Origin: Bacteroidales bacterium
GTDB lineage: Bacteria; Bacteroidota; Bacteroidia; Bacteroidales; JAGONC01
Assembly (NCBI GenBank): GCA_028716265.1
Contig: JAQUQD010000004.1
Location: 1-64,000 of the forward strand
Reading direction: 5' to 3'
Length of the DNA: 64,000 bases
Position 1 is the first letter of the stretch, and each line of letters begins with the position of its first letter. Below the pieces are notes generated by a model that saw only the letters and a program-made list of their open reading frames with translations, was not told the origin of the DNA and searched no databases. This document shows, in pieces, positions 17,243-26,155 of this stretch. The translations under genes were made by a program, and so were the position numbers.

Positions 17243-19484
17243 CGTAATCTTTCTGTTTCTGGGTACCTTGCCCTCCGAAACAGTCTAGATCTACTGAAAG
17301 GGGACTCAGGGGTTTTTCAAAATCTCCCATGGATATATGAAGATCCGGGTCACTGTAAACTTTTTTCATATAGATGGCCCAGATCGGCAGGGCCGTGTTG
17401 GCTCCCTGCCCGAGAGTCAGCGACCGGTAATGGGCGGCGCGGTCCTCACAGCCGGCCCAGATGCCTGTCACCAGCTCCGGCGTCATGCCGATGAACCATC
17501 CGTCGGACTGATTCTGCGTGGTGCCGGTCTTCCCGGCAATGGGATTGGTGAATCCGTACCTGTACCGCAGCCGGACCCCCGTACCGGTCTGCACCACCCC
17601 TTTCATCAGCTCGATCATCAGATAGGCGGTCTCTTCGCTCATGGCCTCATTGATCCGCGGGACAAACCGTTCCAGCACATTACCATAGGCATCTTCGATG
17701 CGCGTGATGAAGATCGGTTCAATATAAACGCCTTTGTTGACAAATGTGTTGAGCGCTCCCACCATCTCATAGAGCGAAAGATCAGCAGATCCCAGGGCTA
17801 TGGAGTACACCGCCGGAATGTCACTGGTTACGCCCATTTTCCGGGTGATGGTGATGACCGATTCCGGGGAGTAGCGCTTTATCAGAAAAGCAGATATCCA
17901 GTTATTGGAATGAGCCAGGGCCTCTTTCAAACTGATCATCTGCCCCAGCTTGTATTCTGATGTGTTCTTTGGTTCCCAGAGACTTCCGTCATATAATTGG
18001 ATACTGTAAGGGATGTTGGGAACCTCTGTACATGGCGAAAACTCACCCTGCTGCATGGCCAGGGTATACAAAAAGGGTTTGAAGGTGGAACCCACCTGGC
18101 GCTTGCCCACCGTCACATTGTCATACTGGAAATATTTGAAGTCCGGACCTCCCACGTATGCTCTGACAAATCCCGTGTTCGGTTCCACCGACATGAGCGA
18201 GGCGCGGTATATGAATTTATAATACCGGATGGAATCCATCGGGCTCATGACCGTATCAACGGGCCCGTCCCACGAAAATACCGTCATGGGGATCCGTGTA
18301 TTGAAAACCAGCTGGATCGAGTCATCCGGCATTCCGGCTTCTTTCATGCCGCGGTACCGGTCACTGCGTTTCATGGCCTGGGTCATCAGCTTTTTGATCT
18401 CCGTGGCAGGGTCGGAATCAGGGAAGACAAAAGGCGCATTGGGTACGTTCTTCCAGTGTTTGTAGAAATCAGGCTGGATGTTCCTGCTCAAATGTTCCCT
18501 GACTGCTTCCTCAGCATACCGCTGATACACGGAGTTAATGGTTGTATAGATCTTCAGTCCGTCCATGTACAGGTTGTACGTCGTGCCATCGGCTTTCCTG
18601 TGGGTCTCGCACCACTCGTTCAGCCTGACGCGGATCGCCTCCCTGAAATACTGGGCGATACCTGAGGTATGATCAAGGATCATATACTTCGTCATATCCA
18701 GGGGCAGTTGATGGATGGAGTCGTATTCCGCCTGGGTTATGAAATCATACTTTCTCATCTGGCCCAGGACGGTTTCCCTTCGTTGCAACGCCCTGTCGGG
18801 ATGCCTGACCGGACTGTAATAGGACGGTGCTTTCAGGATTCCGATCAGCAGAGCAGATTCCTCGATGGTCAGATCGATCGGCTCCTTGTTGAAAAATGTA
18901 CGTGATGCCAGTCTGGCGCCAAACGCCTGGCTGCCAAACGACACCGAATTCAGGTACATCGCGGCAATTTCCTCTTTGGTGTAATTGCGCTCCAGCTTGG
19001 TGGCCGTGATCCATTCCTTTAACTTGAAAAGCACCAGCTCTGCCTTGCCGATATCGGATTTGCGGGGAAAAAGATTTTTGGCCAGCTGTTGTGTGATGGT
19101 GCTGCCTCCTCCCATGTCCTGGCCAGTCAACAGCCCGAATGCCACGCGGAAATTAGCCTTGAAATCAATACCCGAATGTTTGGAGAAACGTATGTCTTCC
19201 GTGGCTAGCAGGGCATGAATCAAATGAGGTGAGATCTCACGGTAAGTCACGTTCGACCGGTTCTCAATGTAATAGGTTCCCAGAGTTTGCTGATCAGCCG
19301 ATATGATTTCCGATGCCAAGTTGCTCTTGGGATTTTCCAGCTCTTCGAACGAAGGCATGAATCCGAACAAACCCATGGATATGCCCAGGAATATCAAAAA
19401 GATGAACCCGATAGTGGAAAGGTAAGCTATCCAGAACCTCCTGATGTATTTCCTGTAGTTATCCGGTATATTCTTTGACTTCAT
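17226..19484 (-). CDS. Penicillin-binding protein 1A (bifunctional transglycosylase/transpeptidase)
   Basis: A 752-residue class A PBP that polymerises lipid II and cross-links peptidoglycan. There is one N-terminal membrane anchor (residues ~17-42). The GT51 domain has ALLATEDIRFSKHSGID with catalytic Glu96, and GGGSTITQQLAKNL. The transpeptidase domain has all three motifs: GSTFK with nucleophile Ser466 and Lys469, SNN at 526-528, and KTGTT at 652-656. The C-terminal tail is acidic (DYDDDAF). The order delta'-RicT-GldH-PBP1A is common in Bacteroidetes and supports the call. Confidence 0.96.
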   Translation of the reverse strand: MKSKNIPDNYRKYIRRFWIAYLSTIGFIFLIFLGISMGLFGFMPSFEELENPKSNLASEIISADQQTLGTYYIENRSNVTYREISPHLIHALLATEDIRFSKHSGIDFKANFRVAFGLLTGQDMGGGSTITQQLAKNLFPRKSDIGKAELVLFKLKEWITATKLERNYTKEEIAAMYLNSVSFGSQAFGARLASRTFFNKEPIDLTIEESALLIGILKAPSYYSPVRHPDRALQRRETVLGQMRKYDFITQAEYDSIHQLPLDMTKYMILDHTSGIAQYFREAIRVRLNEWCETHRKADGTTYNLYMDGLKIYTTINSVYQRYAEEAVREHLSRNIQPDFYKHWKNVPNAPFVFPDSDPATEIKKLMTQAMKRSDRYRGMKEAGMPDDSIQLVFNTRIPMTVFSWDGPVDTVMSPMDSIRYYKFIYRASLMSVEPNTGFVRAYVGGPDFKYFQYDNVTVGKRQVGSTFKPFLYTLAMQQGEFSPCTEVPNIPYSIQLYDGSLWEPKNTSEYKLGQMISLKEALAHSNNWISAFLIKRYSPESVITITRKMGVTSDIPAVYSIALGSADLSLYEMVGALNTFVNKGVYIEPIFITRIEDAYGNVLERFVPRINEAMSEETAYLMIELMKGVVQTGTGVRLRYRYGFTNPIAGKTGTTQNQSDGWFIGMTPELVTGIWAGCEDRAAHYRSLTLGQGANTALPIWAIYMKKVYSDPDLHISMGDFEKPLSPLSVDLDCFGGQGTQKQKDYDDDAF

Positions 19485-19505
19485 GGCAGGATTTCTCTCT
19501 CGGCA

Positions 19506-19976
19506 TTAATACCTTTCGATGCGCAATCCCACATCATGGATCCCTTTCAGGTAATTTTCCCTCATGGCCTGTTCAATGCGGAAAACATACGTTCCTTTCA
19601 TTGGTAAATGAATTCCTTTTCTAAACGGATAACGGTTGTCTTTTATTTTACCCAGGCCCCTTCCTCGCCATTTGCCAGAAGGATCCGCGAGGACATACTC
19701 CACCGTGTCCCTGTAGAGCTGTCCGTCGGGAAAACGGGTGTGAACAAAAAAATAGATGTTGCTGTAAGGATATTCATTGGTATGCCTGAGGTTGATGTAC
19801 AAATTATAAATGGAAATGGTGTCGGCGATCTCCACCCTGAATTCCTTTGCATCACGCGGTATCCATCCTTCCGGATTGACCGGTTCATTGCTGTCGAACA
19901 CCCGGTTCGGATCACACGCCCCCGTCATCACTACCAAAACACCGATAATCAAATATATATACGTCCCATTTTTCAT
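19506..19976 (-). CDS. gldH: Gliding motility lipoprotein GldH
   Basis: A 156-residue lipoprotein with signal peptide and lipobox (MTGACD, Cys21). The body matches the GldH family: ADTISIYNLYINLRHT, YPYSNIYFFVHTRFPDG, DPSGKWRGRGLGKIKDN, and a C-terminal GTYVFRIEQAMRE with GIHDVGLRIER. In gliding Flavobacteria GldH is needed for motility, with its exact role in the T9SS/gliding machinery unresolved; here it may serve secretion. It lies 21 bases upstream of the PBP1A gene, the usual arrangement in the phylum. Confidence 0.92.
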   Translation of the reverse strand: MKNGTYIYLIIGVLVVMTGACDPNRVFDSNEPVNPEGWIPRDAKEFRVEIADTISIYNLYINLRHTNEYPYSNIYFFVHTRFPDGQLYRDTVEYVLADPSGKWRGRGLGKIKDNRYPFRKGIHLPMKGTYVFRIEQAMRENYLKGIHDVGLRIERY

Positions 19977-20060
19977 ACAACCCTCTAAACATCCATCACT
20001 ACAATACTGGAACCCCTACAGGGTTCTCCTTTTATCAAAACACCTTTGTGCCGCAGCTTG

Positions 20061-20077
20061 TCCCGACGAAGTCGGGA
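20061..20077. repeat. TCCCGAC...GTCGGGA intergenic hairpin
   Basis: A perfect 7-base stem with a 3-base loop in the 116-base gap between ricT and gldH. A related stem (TCCCGATA/TATCGGGA) is at 58840-58857. It could moderate transcription between the two genes. There is no T-tract on the minus-strand side. Confidence 0.55.
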
Positions 20078-20092
20078 TGCCTCTGTGCCTTT

Positions 20093-21226
20093 TCAAATAA
20101 CCACCGAGATCTCATTCCCGCTGTCAAACCGTCTGAGATCATCCTGGCCGACCACATTTTCAAAGTCAACCTTTTGTTCTTTGATCTTGGCAAAATCCTC
20201 CAGCTTTTCAGGGAAAACTCCCTTGGTGTTCTGTTCGATGATCTCCCTTACTTTCTCCACGGGGATGGCCATCAGGTTATTGGGATCCACGACATAGGAA
20301 TACCACATAATCTGGCTGAAGATGTCTGTCTTCTGGTGCACTGCTTCTCCCTTTCGGGTTTTCAGGATGATCTCGCTGTTGGGGAAATGTTTCAGTGCAT
20401 CGATGTAGACTTCGTACTCATATCTCAGGCAGCACTTGAGCTTGCTGCATTGTCCGGCCAGTTTCTGCGGATTGGGCGACAGTTGCTGGACGCGGGCCAT
20501 ATTGGTGCTGACCGACCGGAAATCGGTCAGCCAGGTCGAGCAGCACAATTCCCTTCCGCAGGTACCGATCCCTCCCAGTCTGCCGGATTCCTGGCGAACG
20601 CCAATCTGGCGCATTTCGATCCTGACTTTGAAATTCTCGGCCAGCACTTTGATCAATTCCCTGAAATCCACCCGTTCATCGGCCGTGTAGTAAAAGATGG
20701 CCTTGGTCCCGTCGCCCTGGTATTCCACGTCGTTGATCTTCATCTTCAGTCCGATCCGGGAGGCGATACGCCTGGCCCTGTGCATGGTCTGGTCTTCCTG
20801 ATCCACCATGCTGATCCACTTCTCAATGTCGGATATCCGGGCTTTCCGGTACACCTTCTTTATGTCGTCGGAGGCGGGATTGACTCTTTTCCTGCGCATC
20901 TGCAGACGGACCACCTCACCCGTTAGGGTGATGATCCCGATATCGTGCCCCGGAGAAGCTTCCACTGCAACGATATCGCCCTCATTAAACCAGCTCCCGG
21001 ACGGAATCCTGTAAAAGTCTTTTCTGCTGTTCTTGAAACGTACCTCAATACAGTCAAATCTATCCTGGGAATCAGGAAGGATAATCTCTTTGAGCCAGTT
21101 ATAACTGTCCAGTTTGCTGCAGCCATGCGCATAAACCATCTCATTGTGATACTGCGGTCTGGGTGGCTGGCAACAGCCACGCGACAAAAAGGAATTCTCT
21201 TCGCTGTTCTTGATCTGGTCTTCCAT
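20093..21226 (-). CDS. ricT: PSP1 domain protein, RicT-like iron-sulfur protein
   Basis: A 377-residue PSP1-domain protein. The core has the cysteine-rich signature of RicT (YaaT): GGIGTCGRELCCSTWL followed about 30 residues later by GQCSKLKCCLRYE. In Bacillus, RicT forms a complex with RicA/RicF that carries iron-sulfur clusters and affects RNA maturation. No RicA or RicF is visible here, which is the usual Bacteroidetes situation, so its role may differ. An extra N-terminal stretch contains CCQPPRPQYHN. It is encoded 43 bases downstream of holB, as commonly seen in the phylum. Confidence 0.9.
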   Translation of the reverse strand: MEDQIKNSEENSFLSRGCCQPPRPQYHNEMVYAHGCSKLDSYNWLKEIILPDSQDRFDCIEVRFKNSRKDFYRIPSGSWFNEGDIVAVEASPGHDIGIITLTGEVVRLQMRRKRVNPASDDIKKVYRKARISDIEKWISMVDQEDQTMHRARRIASRIGLKMKINDVEYQGDGTKAIFYYTADERVDFRELIKVLAENFKVRIEMRQIGVRQESGRLGGIGTCGRELCCSTWLTDFRSVSTNMARVQQLSPNPQKLAGQCSKLKCCLRYEYEVYIDALKHFPNSEIILKTRKGEAVHQKTDIFSQIMWYSYVVDPNNLMAIPVEKVREIIEQNTKGVFPEKLEDFAKIKEQKVDFENVVGQDDLRRFDSGNEISVVI

Positions 21227-21269
21227 AGGATGAACCTCTGGTCTGCAAAGGTATAAATTTAACTGATCA

Positions 21270-22409
21270 CTATCTGCCGGGCTTCATTTTTAACAACTTA
21301 CCAAAGGTAAGGGACAGGTCCATGAACAACAGGGAGGGATTGGCGTTACGTTCAATATGAGCAAGGGCACGGTTCAGTTCTTCCGTGAACAGGATCCCGT
21401 TGGCTTTATGTATGAACGGTGCGAAGTTCACAGCAAACTCCTTTTCTGCAGGGGTCAGCCGAGAAAGTGCCTGATCGGCGTATGGCAGCATCATGGATTC
21501 CCGGATGAAACGAAGGGCGTACAAGAGGAAGCTCTTCTGCCGCTCCCTACCCTGTTCCGTAAGACCATCAATGAATGCGGAGAGCCCTGCAGCCTTCTGT
21601 TGATAGCATAATCGCATCCACTTGGCGAACCGTCCAAACAGGTCCACTTCCAGCTGACCGTCATTCCATCCGAGAGCCAGGTTCAGGTTGCCGTCAACCT
21701 GACGCACCAGCGAGGTTAACTCATCGCCGGAAAGAGCAAGCCTGGTTCTCAGGACTTCACGAACCGCAGCATCATCGGCTTTGAAGAATTTCACCGGCTG
21801 GGTACGGGACAGGATCGTGGAAATGATCTGATCGTGGTTTGCGCTGATGAGAATAAAAAGTGTCTTGTCGGGGGGTTCTTCAAGGATCTTGAGGATCTTG
21901 GGCGCTGCTGCATGATAAAGCTTTTCCACCATCCAGATGATCATCACCTTGTATTCCGCTTCATAGGCCTTGTAATTCAGCGTTTTAATGATCTCGTTGC
22001 AGTCATCGGCGTTGATGATGGCCTGTTTGTTCTCAAGATCGATCTTTTGGTACCAGTCGTCGAGTGCGACAAAACATCCCCTGGTGATCAGCAGCTCGCG
22101 CCAGTCAGACAGGAACTCCCTGGTGAGGGGATTTTTGGGTACTTTTTTTGTAACCGCCACCGGAAGGATGAAATGCAGGTCGGGGTGAATGAGCTTCTCA
22201 TATTTGATACAGGAGGGGCAGCGGCCGCAGGAATCCTCCTCTGTCCGGTCAGTGCAGTTGATATACTGGGCATAGGCGATGGCCATGGCCAGTTTGCCGG
22301 CTCCCTCGGGTCCGAAGAACAGCTGGGCGTGACTTATACGGCTCTCCCGCACCGTCTGGATCAGGCGGCGTTTGATGTTATTCTGACCGGGGATGGAGGA
22401 AAATCTCAT
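21270..22409 (-). CDS. holB: DNA polymerase III subunit delta'
   Basis: About 379 residues from the ATG at 22409 (MRFSSIPGQNNIKRRL). An in-frame start 24 bases earlier would lie inside a repeat and is unlikely. It has an AAA+ clamp-loader architecture: P-loop GPEGAGKLAMA, a zinc module CTDRTEEDSCGRCPSCIKYE with four cysteines, and the sensor block ILISANHDQIISTILSRTQ. In delta' the P-loop usually does not hydrolyse ATP; here GxxGxGK is nearly intact. It acts in the clamp loader that places the sliding clamp on DNA. It is the first gene of the holB-ricT-gldH-pbp1A series. Confidence 0.92.
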   Translation of the reverse strand: MRFSSIPGQNNIKRRLIQTVRESRISHAQLFFGPEGAGKLAMAIAYAQYINCTDRTEEDSCGRCPSCIKYEKLIHPDLHFILPVAVTKKVPKNPLTREFLSDWRELLITRGCFVALDDWYQKIDLENKQAIINADDCNEIIKTLNYKAYEAEYKVMIIWMVEKLYHAAAPKILKILEEPPDKTLFILISANHDQIISTILSRTQPVKFFKADDAAVREVLRTRLALSGDELTSLVRQVDGNLNLALGWNDGQLEVDLFGRFAKWMRLCYQQKAAGLSAFIDGLTEQGRERQKSFLLYALRFIRESMMLPYADQALSRLTPAEKEFAVNFAPFIHKANGILFTEELNRALAHIERNANPSLLFMDLSLTFGKLLKMKPGR

Positions 22410-22410
22410 G

Positions 22411-22437
22411 AATTGACAATTGTCAATTGTCAATTGT
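22411..22437. repeat. Short palindromic repeat run (TGACAATTGTCA)
   Basis: Directly before the holB start codon, the 27 bases 22411-22437 repeat TGACAATTGTCA-type palindromes about three times (a 9-base period of AATTGTC-containing units). A related ACATTGACAATTAACAATC stretch ends near 22473. Such low-complexity intergenic runs are common in Bacteroidetes. No function can be stated. Confidence 0.6.
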
Positions 22438-22480
22438 CAATCCCATCGAACATTGTACATTGACAATTAACAATCGGTAA

Positions 22481-23236
22481 TCATACAGTTTTCTGTCCGC
22501 AGACCTTGGCTTTCCAGAACTCGCGGTTCATGCGGGCAATGTTGGTGATCTTGATCCCTTTGGGGCATTCGGCCTCACAGGCATAGGAATTCGTACAGTT
22601 ACCGAATCCCAGCTCGTCCATCCTGGCCACCATGCGTTGCACGCGGCGTTTGGCCTCCACCTTTCCCTGTGGCAGCAGTGCAAACTGTGACACTTTGGCT
22701 GAGACGAACAGCATGGCCGAGGCATTCTTGCAGGCTGCCACACAGGCCCCGCACCCGATGCAAACAGCTGAATCGTACGATTCGTCGGCGTTCTCCTTCT
22801 GAATCTTTGTGGTGTTGGATTCTGCCGCCTGGCCTGTGTCAACCGATATATAACCGCCAGCCACCAGGATCTTTTCAAGCGAGGTCCGGTCCACGATCAG
22901 GTCCCTGATCACCGGGAAAGGCCTGGCGCGCCAGGGCTCCACAACGATAGTCTGTCCGTCCCTGAAAACCCGCATATACAAATGACACGTGGTGGCCAGC
23001 TTCTGTGGACCGTGGGGATGGCCGTTGATGTACAATCCGCAGCTGCCGCAGATCCCCTCGCGGCAGTCGTGCTCGAAGGCCACAGGCATCTCCCCTTTTT
23101 CCACCAGTGTTCCATTCAGCGAATCCAGCATCTCGAGAAAAGACATTTCGGGGGATACGTTATCCATGTCGTAGGTGGCGAACTTTCCTTTTTCAGTGGC
23201 ATTTGGCTGGCGCCATATCTTGAGCCTTAGTTTCAT
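22481..23236 (-). CDS. sdhB: Succinate dehydrogenase/fumarate reductase iron-sulfur subunit
   Basis: A 251-residue subunit B. The N-terminal ferredoxin domain binds [2Fe-2S] with [16 protein letters not shown]. The C-terminal domain has [14 protein letters not shown] and a [15 protein letters not shown] block for the [4Fe-4S] and [3Fe-4S] clusters. It carries electrons between the flavoprotein and the cytochrome b subunit at the inner face of the cytoplasmic membrane. It is the last gene of an sdhC-A-B set and starts 15 bases after the stop of sdhA. Direction of the reaction (succinate oxidation or fumarate reduction) cannot be read from sequence. Confidence 0.96.
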   Translation of the reverse strand: MKLRLKIWRQPNATEKGKFATYDMDNVSPEMSFLEMLDSLNGTLVEKGEMPVAFEHDCREGICGSCGLYINGHPHGPQKLATTCHLYMRVFRDGQTIVVEPWRARPFPVIRDLIVDRTSLEKILVAGGYISVDTGQAAESNTTKIQKENADESYDSAVCIGCGACVAACKNASAMLFVSAKVSQFALLPQGKVEAKRRVQRMVARMDELGFGNCTNSYACEAECPKGIKITNIARMNREFWKAKVCGQKTV

Positions 23237-23251
23237 GGCTGTTTCAGTTTG

Positions 23252-25171
23252 TTATTTGTAACTTCTTTCTTTTAACTCCACATTTTCGAACACCAGGGGT
23301 TCTTTATGCAGAACAGGTGTGCCGGCCTCGTCCGTATACTCCCAGGCCGCAACGTAGGAATATGTCGAATCGATCCGCTGGGCTTCCCCTGATCCGGTCT
23401 GGCTCTCCTCGCGGAAATGGGCACCGCAGGATTCTTTACGGTCAAGGGCATCGGTGATCATTAGTTTGGCCAGTCCGAAGAAATCGGCAATACGGATTGC
23501 TTTTTCAAGCTCCTGGTTCAACTCGTTGGGTGTTCCCGGGATCCTGACGTCCTTCCAGAATTCCTTTTCCAGCTCTTCCACCATGTCATAGGCTTTCTTC
23601 AGGCCTTCTTCGTTGCGTGCCATCCCGCAATGGTTCCACATGATGTTGCCTAGCCGTTTATGGAACGATAGGGCTGTCTTCCGGCCATTGACCTTCATCA
23701 GTTTATCGATCCTGCCGGTAACATTTTTCTCCGCTTCCTCAAAGGCTTTGTCGTCGGTGGCTATATGCGGTGTCCTGATCTCGGCTGCAAGATAGTCGCT
23801 GAGGGTATACGGGAGGATGAAATATCCGTCGCCCGCACACTGCATCAGTGAGGAAGCTCCCAGCCTGTTGGCCCCGTGATCCGAAAAATTGGATTCCCCG
23901 ATGGCGAACAGCCCGTTGATGGTGGTCATCAGGCCATAGTCCACCCACAATCCTCCCATGGTATAATGCCCTGCCGGGTAGATGCGCATGGGCTCTTCAT
24001 AGGGATCGCTTCCTGTGACGCGATGGTACAGCTCGAAAAGATTTCCGTACTTGGCTGCAATGGCCTTTTTACCCTGTTTTTGGATCGCATCCTTGAAATC
24101 AAGGTACACCGAAAGGCCCGTGGGGCCTACGCCATAGCCCGCATCACAGCGTTCCTTGGCTGCCCTAGACCCCACATCCCGTGGCACCAGGTTGCCGTAA
24201 GCCGGATACCTGCGTTCCAGGTAGTAATCCCTGTCCTCCTCCGGAATATGATTGGGATGCCGTTTGTCCTCCTTGTCCTTCGGCACCCAGATGCGGCCGT
24301 CGTTACGAAGCGATTCCGACATCAGGGTAAGCTTCGACTGGTACTCGTTCAGCACCGGCAAGCTGGTCGGGTGTATCTGGACAAAGCTGGGATTGCCAAA
24401 AAAGGCTCCGCGTTTATAGGCTGCCCAAGCTGCCGTAGCGTTGGAGTTGACGGCCAGCGTGGAAAGGTAATAAATGGTTCCGTATCCGCCGGTGGCGAGT
24501 ACCACGGCATGGGCGGCATGCCGTTCGATCACGCCGGTGACAAGGTTGCGGGCTACCACGCCCCGCGCCTTTCCGTCGATCACGACGATATCCAGCACAT
24601 CCCGCCGGGGATACATGGTCACTGTTCCCAGGTCAACCTGGCGGCACAATCCCGAATAGCATCCCAGCAGTACCTGCTGTCCTGTCTGTCCCTGTGCATA
24701 AAACGTGCGTGAAACCTGCACCCCGCCGAACGAACGGTTCGCCAGCGTACCACCATATTCCCTGGCAAAGGGTACACCCTGTGCAACCAGCTGGTCAATG
24801 GAGGCATTGCTCACTTCAGCGGCACGGTAAACATTAGCCTCCCGCGAACGGTAATCACCCCCCTTGATCATGTCATAGAACAAACGGAAGACGCTGTCGC
24901 CGTCGTTCTTATAGTTCTTGGCTGCGTTGATCCCACCTTGCGCCGCCACTGAATGGGCCCTCCGCGGCATGTCCTGATAACAGAAAACCTTCACGTTGTA
25001 TCCCATCTCTCCCAGCGTGGCAGCTGCCGAACTCCCGGCAATGCCGGTACCCACTACGATGATATCCAGCTTTTTGCGGTTGGCGGGATTCACGAGCCGG
25101 GCATGTTCCTTATAATGGGTCCATTTTTCTGCCAGAGGCCCCTGGGGTATTTTCGAATCTAGTTTTGTCAT
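23252..25171 (-). CDS. sdhA: Succinate dehydrogenase/fumarate reductase flavoprotein subunit
   Basis: A 639-residue subunit A that interconverts succinate and fumarate. The FAD Rossmann motif is [19 protein letters not shown]. The [16 protein letters not shown] block carries the His that normally holds FAD covalently. The active-site region includes [11 protein letters not shown] and the Arg-rich [13 protein letters not shown] block. The C-terminus has CGAHFREE. The length is typical of the Bacteroidetes and epsilonproteobacterial type. Between this gene and sdhC lies a 110-base segment with a large inverted repeat, unusual inside a three-subunit operon. Confidence 0.96.
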   Translation of the reverse strand: MTKLDSKIPQGPLAEKWTHYKEHARLVNPANRKKLDIIVVGTGIAGSSAAATLGEMGYNVKVFCYQDMPRRAHSVAAQGGINAAKNYKNDGDSVFRLFYDMIKGGDYRSREANVYRAAEVSNASIDQLVAQGVPFAREYGGTLANRSFGGVQVSRTFYAQGQTGQQVLLGCYSGLCRQVDLGTVTMYPRRDVLDIVVIDGKARGVVARNLVTGVIERHAAHAVVLATGGYGTIYYLSTLAVNSNATAAWAAYKRGAFFGNPSFVQIHPTSLPVLNEYQSKLTLMSESLRNDGRIWVPKDKEDKRHPNHIPEEDRDYYLERRYPAYGNLVPRDVGSRAAKERCDAGYGVGPTGLSVYLDFKDAIQKQGKKAIAAKYGNLFELYHRVTGSDPYEEPMRIYPAGHYTMGGLWVDYGLMTTINGLFAIGESNFSDHGANRLGASSLMQCAGDGYFILPYTLSDYLAAEIRTPHIATDDKAFEEAEKNVTGRIDKLMKVNGRKTALSFHKRLGNIMWNHCGMARNEEGLKKAYDMVEELEKEFWKDVRIPGTPNELNQELEKAIRIADFFGLAKLMITDALDRKESCGAHFREESQTGSGEAQRIDSTYSYVAAWEYTDEAGTPVLHKEPLVFENVELKERSYK

Positions 25172-25187
25172 GGTTGTTTTGGTTTTT

Positions 25188-25297
25188 GTTTAGGGGTTAA
25201 GGTTAGGAGGCCAGTGTGGTTCAGTGGTCAGGTTCGGAGGATTTTACCCTGATCGTTACCCTGAACCAAACCGGCATCTTAACCTTTGCCCCTAAAC
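25188..25297. repeat. Long imperfect inverted repeat between sdhC and sdhA
   Basis: The arm GTTTAGGGGTTAAGGTTA (25188-25205) pairs with TTAACCTTTGCCCCTAAAC (25279-25297), with two internal mismatches. An inner pair, GGTTCAG (25218-25224) and CTGAACC (25261-25267), extends the fold. In the sdhCAB transcript this would form a long hairpin in the leader of sdhA, so it could set the ratio of subunits or stabilise the processed mRNA (inference). It could equally be a mobile palindromic repeat. Confidence 0.65.
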
Positions 25298-25314
25298 GAA
25301 TATTCATCATTCTT

Positions 25315-25983
25315 TCAAAAAATAAGAAAATATAACGGAATGCAAATGAAGCCCAAGGGGACGATGACAGAGTAAGCGTACCCCAGCCACCGGATAATGG
25401 GCGTATACTTACTGTGGTTCAGTCCCAGTGACTGGAAGGCAGACTGAAAGGCATGGCTGAGATGAAATCCCAGCAGGATGAGCAGTACGATGTAAATAAC
25501 GGCATACGTTGTATTGGAAAACAGATTGACCGCCATGTGATAAAAATCATGGTCGCCAAGGACCGGGGCCTGGCCCGTGGGAGGGGCGGTCCATCCCAGT
25601 TTCACAAAATAGAAATTGATAAAATGAATCACCAGGAAAATCAGGATGATGATCCCGGTATGGATCATGAATTTAGAAAAGAAAGAGGTCTGAGACCAGC
25701 CCTCCCTTCTGTACCGTTTTGGCCTGGCTATCCAGTTCTGGATCTGGAGAATGATCCCGTAAACCATATGGATGAGGAACGTCAGAAACAGGACGATCTC
25801 AATAACCTTTACCAACGGATTGGAGGTCATAAATTGTACGGCCTGCCCGAAGATCTCCTGATGATTCACGGTAATGGGCAGGATGAACAGATTAATGCCC
25901 AGATGGACCAGTAAAAAGAGCACAAGGAATATCCCCGCAAAGGCCATGATGAATTTCTTTGTAAGTGACGACTGCTTAATCAT
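25315..25983 (-). CDS. sdhC: Succinate dehydrogenase/fumarate reductase cytochrome b subunit
   Basis: A 222-residue membrane anchor of the Bacteroidetes/Bacillus b558 type, with five transmembrane helices (about residues 11-33, 55-80, 100-125, 150-175, 195-220). His residues suited to ligate two b hemes lie in the helices: FLLVHLGINLF, FLTFLIHMVYGI, FLVIHFINFYF and GFHLSHAFQSAF. It passes electrons between the iron-sulfur subunit and the quinone pool. It is the first gene of the operon, and a well-spaced TTG-N19-TAnnTTTG promoter lies about 80 bases upstream. Confidence 0.95.
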   Translation of the reverse strand: MIKQSSLTKKFIMAFAGIFLVLFLLVHLGINLFILPITVNHQEIFGQAVQFMTSNPLVKVIEIVLFLTFLIHMVYGIILQIQNWIARPKRYRREGWSQTSFFSKFMIHTGIIILIFLVIHFINFYFVKLGWTAPPTGQAPVLGDHDFYHMAVNLFSNTTYAVIYIVLLILLGFHLSHAFQSAFQSLGLNHSKYTPIIRWLGYAYSVIVPLGFICIPLYFLIF

Positions 25984-26064
25984 TTCCCTGAATTTAAGTG
26001 TCTAAAAATAGGTGATCGGTCTCCTGATTAAAGAAAATTTAGTTCTTTTGTATTTGGATGCGAA

Positions 26065-26094
26065 CAAAATTAGGATATGTTAGTTGAATAACAA
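26065..26094 (-). promoter_or_regulatory. Promoter of the sdhCAB operon
   Basis: On the minus strand, a TTG (-33 element, 26094-26092) is followed after 19 bases by TAATTTTG (26072-26065). This matches the Bacteroidetes housekeeping promoter (TTG, 19-21 bases, TAnnTTTG). It points to sdhC, giving a leader of roughly 75 bases. Confidence 0.65.
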
Positions 26095-26155
26095 CTGCGG
26101 GTAATTTATTTTTAGAGATTATAAATAACCTTTGGTGTACCCAAACCTGTCATGC

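Noticed and set aside
20048-20926. 292-codon open frame on the plus strand
   Set aside because: It is antisense to ricT, whose cysteine motifs are intact.
23876-24712. 278-codon open frame on the plus strand
   Set aside because: It is antisense to the sdhA flavoprotein gene; no motif or start context supports it.
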